In this document: in pieces, positions 11,879 to 13,811 of the stretch
How the letters are laid out: each line of letters starts with the position of its first letter
How positions within the stretch are numbered: position 1 is the stretch's first letter
Assembly: GCA_030039575.1 (NCBI GenBank)
Contig: JASHVH010000219.1
Span: 1-13,811 of the forward strand
Direction: 5' to 3'
DNA length: 13,811 nt
Source: Acidimicrobiales bacterium
Lineage (GTDB): Bacteria > Actinomycetota > Acidimicrobiia > Acidimicrobiales > Palsa-688
The notes under the pieces: model-generated
Seen by the model: the letters and a program-made list of their open reading frames with translations, nothing else
Told to the model about the DNA's origin: nothing
Database searches by the model: none
Position numbers and translations under genes: made by a program

Positions 11879-13011
11879 GTGTCGCGCTCCTCGAGGGCCA
11901 GGCGGGTTTGCTCGTGGTGAACCGAACCAGATATCGTGACCGCGCTCTTGTCGACGATCTCATCGGCGAAATCGGGCGCCAGTTTCCCGTCTTTCACCAG
12001 GAGCCGAACAAATGAGCTGACGTTTCGCGCGTAGAGGCTGCTGGCGGAGGTGGGCATGGACGAAGCCAGTTCCGGCGCGCCGATTATGTGGACACCGTCC
12101 CAGATAACTTCCTCTCCGTCATCGGTCAGCTCGCAGTTACCCCCGCTCGCAGCAGCGAGGTCGACGATGACCGATCCGGGGCGCATCCGGCTGACCATAC
12201 TGGTGCTCACCAAAAGCGGGGCTCGGCCCCCGGGGACAGCCGCGGTCGTAATTACCACGTCTGAAGCGGCAACGTGCGTCGCTATCACCTCTTGTTGGCG
12301 GGCCAGGAACTCATCGGACTGCTCGGCGGCGTAGCCTCCGGCTCCTTCCTGCGATTCCAGGCCGAGTTCGAGGAAAGTCGCCCCCACGCTTTTGACCTCC
12401 TCTCTGGCCGCCGGGCGGACATCATACGCACTTACGACGGCGCCGAGGCGCCGGGCCGTGGCAATTGCCTGCAGGCCGGCGACACCGGCGCCCAAAACGA
12501 GGACTCGGGCCGGTGGCACCGTGCCCGCTGCTGTCATAAAGAGGGGGAAAAACTTCGTCAGCTTGTTCGCGGCTATCAATACCGCTCGATAGCCCGCGAC
12601 TGTGGATTGAGAGGAGAGAGCGTCCATCTCTTGCGCACGGCTGATCCTCGGGACGAGCTCGAAACTGAAGGCGGTGATTTTGCGGTCCACCAACCGCCGG
12701 ACCAGGTCGAGGTGAGCTGACGGGGCCAGGAAGCTCAGTAGGGACACGCCCTCTGGCAGGTCGTCGACTTCGGCAATGGTGGGTGGGAGGACCTTGGCCA
12801 CCAGGTCGGCCCCGTCGAAGAGCGCACTGCGGTCCCCGACGAGCTCGGCGCCGGCGGCCTCGTAGTCTTCGTCGGTATATAGTGCCAGGTCCCCGGCGCC
12901 GTGCTCGACCGCCACTTCTACGCCGGCGGGAGCGAGGCGCGCCAGCTCTGAAGGGACAAGAGCGACCCGCTGCTCACCGGGTAGCAGTTCCTTTGGTACT
13001 ACTAACTTCAT
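11875..13011 (-). CDS. pntAa: NAD(P) transhydrogenase, alpha subunit part 1 (NAD-binding domain I)
   Basis: A 378-residue soluble NAD(H)-binding domain I. It opens with MKLVVPKELLPGEQRVALVP, typical of the alanine dehydrogenase/PNT N-terminal domain. The transhydrogenase loop PRISRAQEMDALSSQSTVAGYRAVL (from 121), which helps close the hydride-transfer site, is present, as is the Rossmann motif VLVLGAGVAGLQAIATARRLG (170-190) with the NAD-ribose-binding acid at SAYD (Asp 197). ASDVVITTAAVPGGRAPLLVS and GSVIVDLAAASGGNCELT follow. Alanine dehydrogenase is excluded by the linked pntAb and pntB genes and the PRISRAQ.MDALSS loop. The ATG at 13009-13011 has GGAGG three bases upstream, which is close but usable. 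It is the first gene of pntAa-pntAb-pntB; the operon promoter should lie in 13012-13176, but I see no clear hexamer pair there. Confidence 0.97.
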   Translation of the reverse strand: MKLVVPKELLPGEQRVALVPSELARLAPAGVEVAVEHGAGDLALYTDEDYEAAGAELVGDRSALFDGADLVAKVLPPTIAEVDDLPEGVSLLSFLAPSAHLDLVRRLVDRKITAFSFELVPRISRAQEMDALSSQSTVAGYRAVLIAANKLTKFFPLFMTAAGTVPPARVLVLGAGVAGLQAIATARRLGAVVSAYDVRPAAREEVKSVGATFLELGLESQEGAGGYAAEQSDEFLARQQEVIATHVAASDVVITTAAVPGGRAPLLVSTSMVSRMRPGSVIVDLAAASGGNCELTDDGEEVIWDGVHIIGAPELASSMPTSASSLYARNVSSFVRLLVKDGKLAPDFADEIVDKSAVTISGSVHHEQTRLALEERDT

Positions 13012-13170
13012 GGGCCTCCGTCCAAACAGGAGACCCTACACCAGCTCACCGACCGGCTCGTTTCGTCTGCAGCTGAAGGGGGGGCTCGGACCGGCACCCA
13101 CCCGAAATCCGTACCGGTCTGAGATTTACAAAGCTAACGAGGTCTGGGCGGTTAGAAACCTTTTGACCTG

Positions 13171-13187
13171 GTCGCCCTAACGGCGAC
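13171..13187 (-). terminator. hairpin at the end of the Lsr2-like gene, possible attenuator or weak terminator
   Basis: GTCGCC at 13171-13176 pairs with GGCGAC at 13182-13187 (6 base pairs, 5-base loop) across the stop codon of the Lsr2-like gene. On the minus strand the stem is followed by CAGGTCAAAAGG, not by a T-run, so termination is doubtful. If it does not stop transcription, the pnt operon 166 bases downstream could receive read-through. Confidence 0.28.
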
Positions 13188-13563
13188 GGGCTCCCCGGTG
13201 CGCCGCGTCATATGCCGCCCTCACCTCGCCGGGTATACGTCCACGGTCGCCAACCGCATAACCCTGGGCGCGGGCCCATTCGCGTATCTCGGCTTGCGAC
13301 TCACCGCGAGCTGCCGATGCGGGACGGCTGGAGCGCGTTGAACGGCCCGTAGTTGAACCGCGCCGCCGGCCACGGCCGCCTCTGCTGGCCGAATGGCCCG
13401 CAGTCGCCAAACCTTCTAAAGTCCCCTTCACCTCATCGAGGTGCTTCTTACAAAGGTCGAGCGTGTAAGTCTTCCCACCGTAGGTGAATGATAAGGATTC
13501 AGCGGCATTGACATCGCCGTCTTCTAGGTCGCAAGTTACAACAACTTGCGTGATACGAGCCAT
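13177..13563 (-). CDS. lsr2: Lsr2-family nucleoid-associated protein
   Basis: A 128-residue xenogeneic-silencing/nucleoid protein of the Lsr2 family, the actinobacterial functional analogue of H-NS. Residues 1-56 form the oligomerisation domain (RITQVVVTCDLEDGD, ESLSFTYGGKTYTLDL, KKHLDEVKGTLEGLATAG). Residues 57-88 are a long Gly/Arg/Ser-rich basic linker (RGGRGRRRGSTTGRSTRSSR). Residues 90-122 are the DNA-binding domain AEIREWARAQGYAVGDRGRIPGEVRAAYDAAH, with the AT-hook-like RGR at 107-109 that inserts in the minor groove of AT-rich DNA. The start at 13561-13563 is fixed by AAAGGGGA at 13570-13577, six bases upstream; a longer frame to 13629 would run across that site and the promoter. Cys 11, Cys 38 and His 41 look like the remains of a CxxC...CxxH zinc site found in some relatives. 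The linker is longer and more basic than in the ~112-residue mycobacterial protein. Confidence 0.93.
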   Translation of the reverse strand: MARITQVVVTCDLEDGDVNAAESLSFTYGGKTYTLDLCKKHLDEVKGTLEGLATAGHSASRGGRGRRRGSTTGRSTRSSRPASAARGESQAEIREWARAQGYAVGDRGRIPGEVRAAYDAAHRGARRR

Positions 13564-13569
13564 TGACAA

Positions 13570-13577
13570 TCCCCTTT
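13570..13577 (-). promoter_or_regulatory. Shine-Dalgarno site deciding the lsr2 start
   Basis: Read on the minus strand, AAAGGGGA is followed six bases later by the ATG at 13563-13561. This is the clearest ribosome-binding site in the window. Confidence 0.7.
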
Positions 13578-13617
13578 CGGCTGCAGGCCGCGGTCTGTGC
13601 TGCGGCGGCAATACACG

Positions 13618-13647
13618 ATAGTAGTTCAAACGCGCGCCAAATCACAA
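13618..13647 (-). promoter_or_regulatory. probable promoter of the Lsr2-like gene
   Basis: On the minus strand TTGTGA (13647-13642) and TACTAT (13623-13618) are separated by 18 bases, each matching four of six sigma-70-type consensus bases. Transcription would start near 13611, giving a leader of roughly 48 bases that contains the Shine-Dalgarno site. An inverted repeat TCAC-TTC-GTGA at 13668-13678 lies about 20 bases upstream of the -35 box and could bind a regulator. Confidence 0.42.
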
Positions 13648-13712
13648 TTCCACCGTCGCGCAGTAACTCACTTCGTGACTATACGGCGAGCAACAGCCCG
13701 ACGAACTCGCGA

Positions 13713-13772
13713 GAACTGAGGGCCGCGCTAAGGGGGCCGCCTCAGGAAAACTGTTGCGGAACTGAGGGCCGC
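13713..13772. repeat. 14-base direct repeat upstream of lsr2
   Basis: GAACTGAGGGCCGC occurs exactly at 13713-13726 and again at 13759-13772, start to start 46 bases. Nothing in the last 180 bases of the window codes for a recognisable protein, so the pair lies in upstream non-coding DNA of lsr2 or of a gene beyond the edge. It could be a protein-binding pair or a small duplicated remnant. Confidence 0.6.
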
Positions 13773-13811
13773 CATTAACTGCGTCCTGAGACTGACGAGC
13801 GGGCCCGAGTT

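Noticed and set aside
13564..13629. N-terminal extension of the Lsr2-like protein by 22 residues
   Set aside because: It would run through the Shine-Dalgarno site and the -10 region, and the extra residues do not resemble the family.

Overview
The window is high-GC DNA with GTG starts, short overlaps between genes and strong G/C in third codon positions. An Lsr2-type nucleoid protein, a split three-gene proton-translocating transhydrogenase and a CtaG/DUF3817 membrane cluster point to Actinomycetota. The repeated GYWLV..DGGVFAFGDA-type units in the large secreted protein are a hallmark I associate with Acidimicrobiia, so that class is my best guess. It is inferred from family knowledge only.

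Layout, left to right. (1) 3-1808, plus strand: the C-terminal two thirds of a galactokinase, a stand-alone Lrp/AsnC ligand-binding (RAM) domain, and an unrecognised one-helix membrane protein. (2) 1805-2929, minus strand: anthranilate phosphoribosyltransferase (trpD), convergent with the previous gene and sharing a CTAG palindrome that supplies both stop codons. (3) 2983-4521, plus strand: an FGGY kinase of glycerol-kinase type whose glycerol-contact residues are partly replaced, ending in an intrinsic terminator embedded in its own last codons. (4) 4533-5011: a comparatively AT-rich stretch without a gene. (5) 5012-8106, plus strand: a large secreted protein (six propeller-like repeats, Thr-rich linker, glycoside-hydrolase-like C-terminal domain) followed 2 bases later by a lipoprotein with a similar Ser/Thr/Pro-rich stalk. 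(6) 8125-10026, minus strand: three overlapping membrane-protein genes ending in ctaG (cytochrome oxidase assembly). (7) 10146-13011, minus strand: pntAa-pntAb-pntB, each overlapping the next by ATGA. (8) 13177-13563, minus strand: an Lsr2-like nucleoid protein with its own likely promoter and Shine-Dalgarno sequence.

Functionally this is mostly housekeeping: sugar phosphorylation, tryptophan synthesis, cytochrome oxidase assembly, NADPH supply from the proton gradient, and chromosome organisation. The accessory-looking part is the secreted-protein pair at 5012-8106 with its AT-rich upstream region. I see no CRISPR array, transposase, integrase, phage gene, toxin-antitoxin pair, tRNA or rRNA, and no convincing new multi-gene defence or biosynthetic system. 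The most interesting points are the altered substrate pocket of the FGGY kinase, the position of the membrane histidine in the transhydrogenase, the secreted repeat-hydrolase/lipoprotein pair, and remnants of a zinc-binding motif in the Lsr2-like protein.
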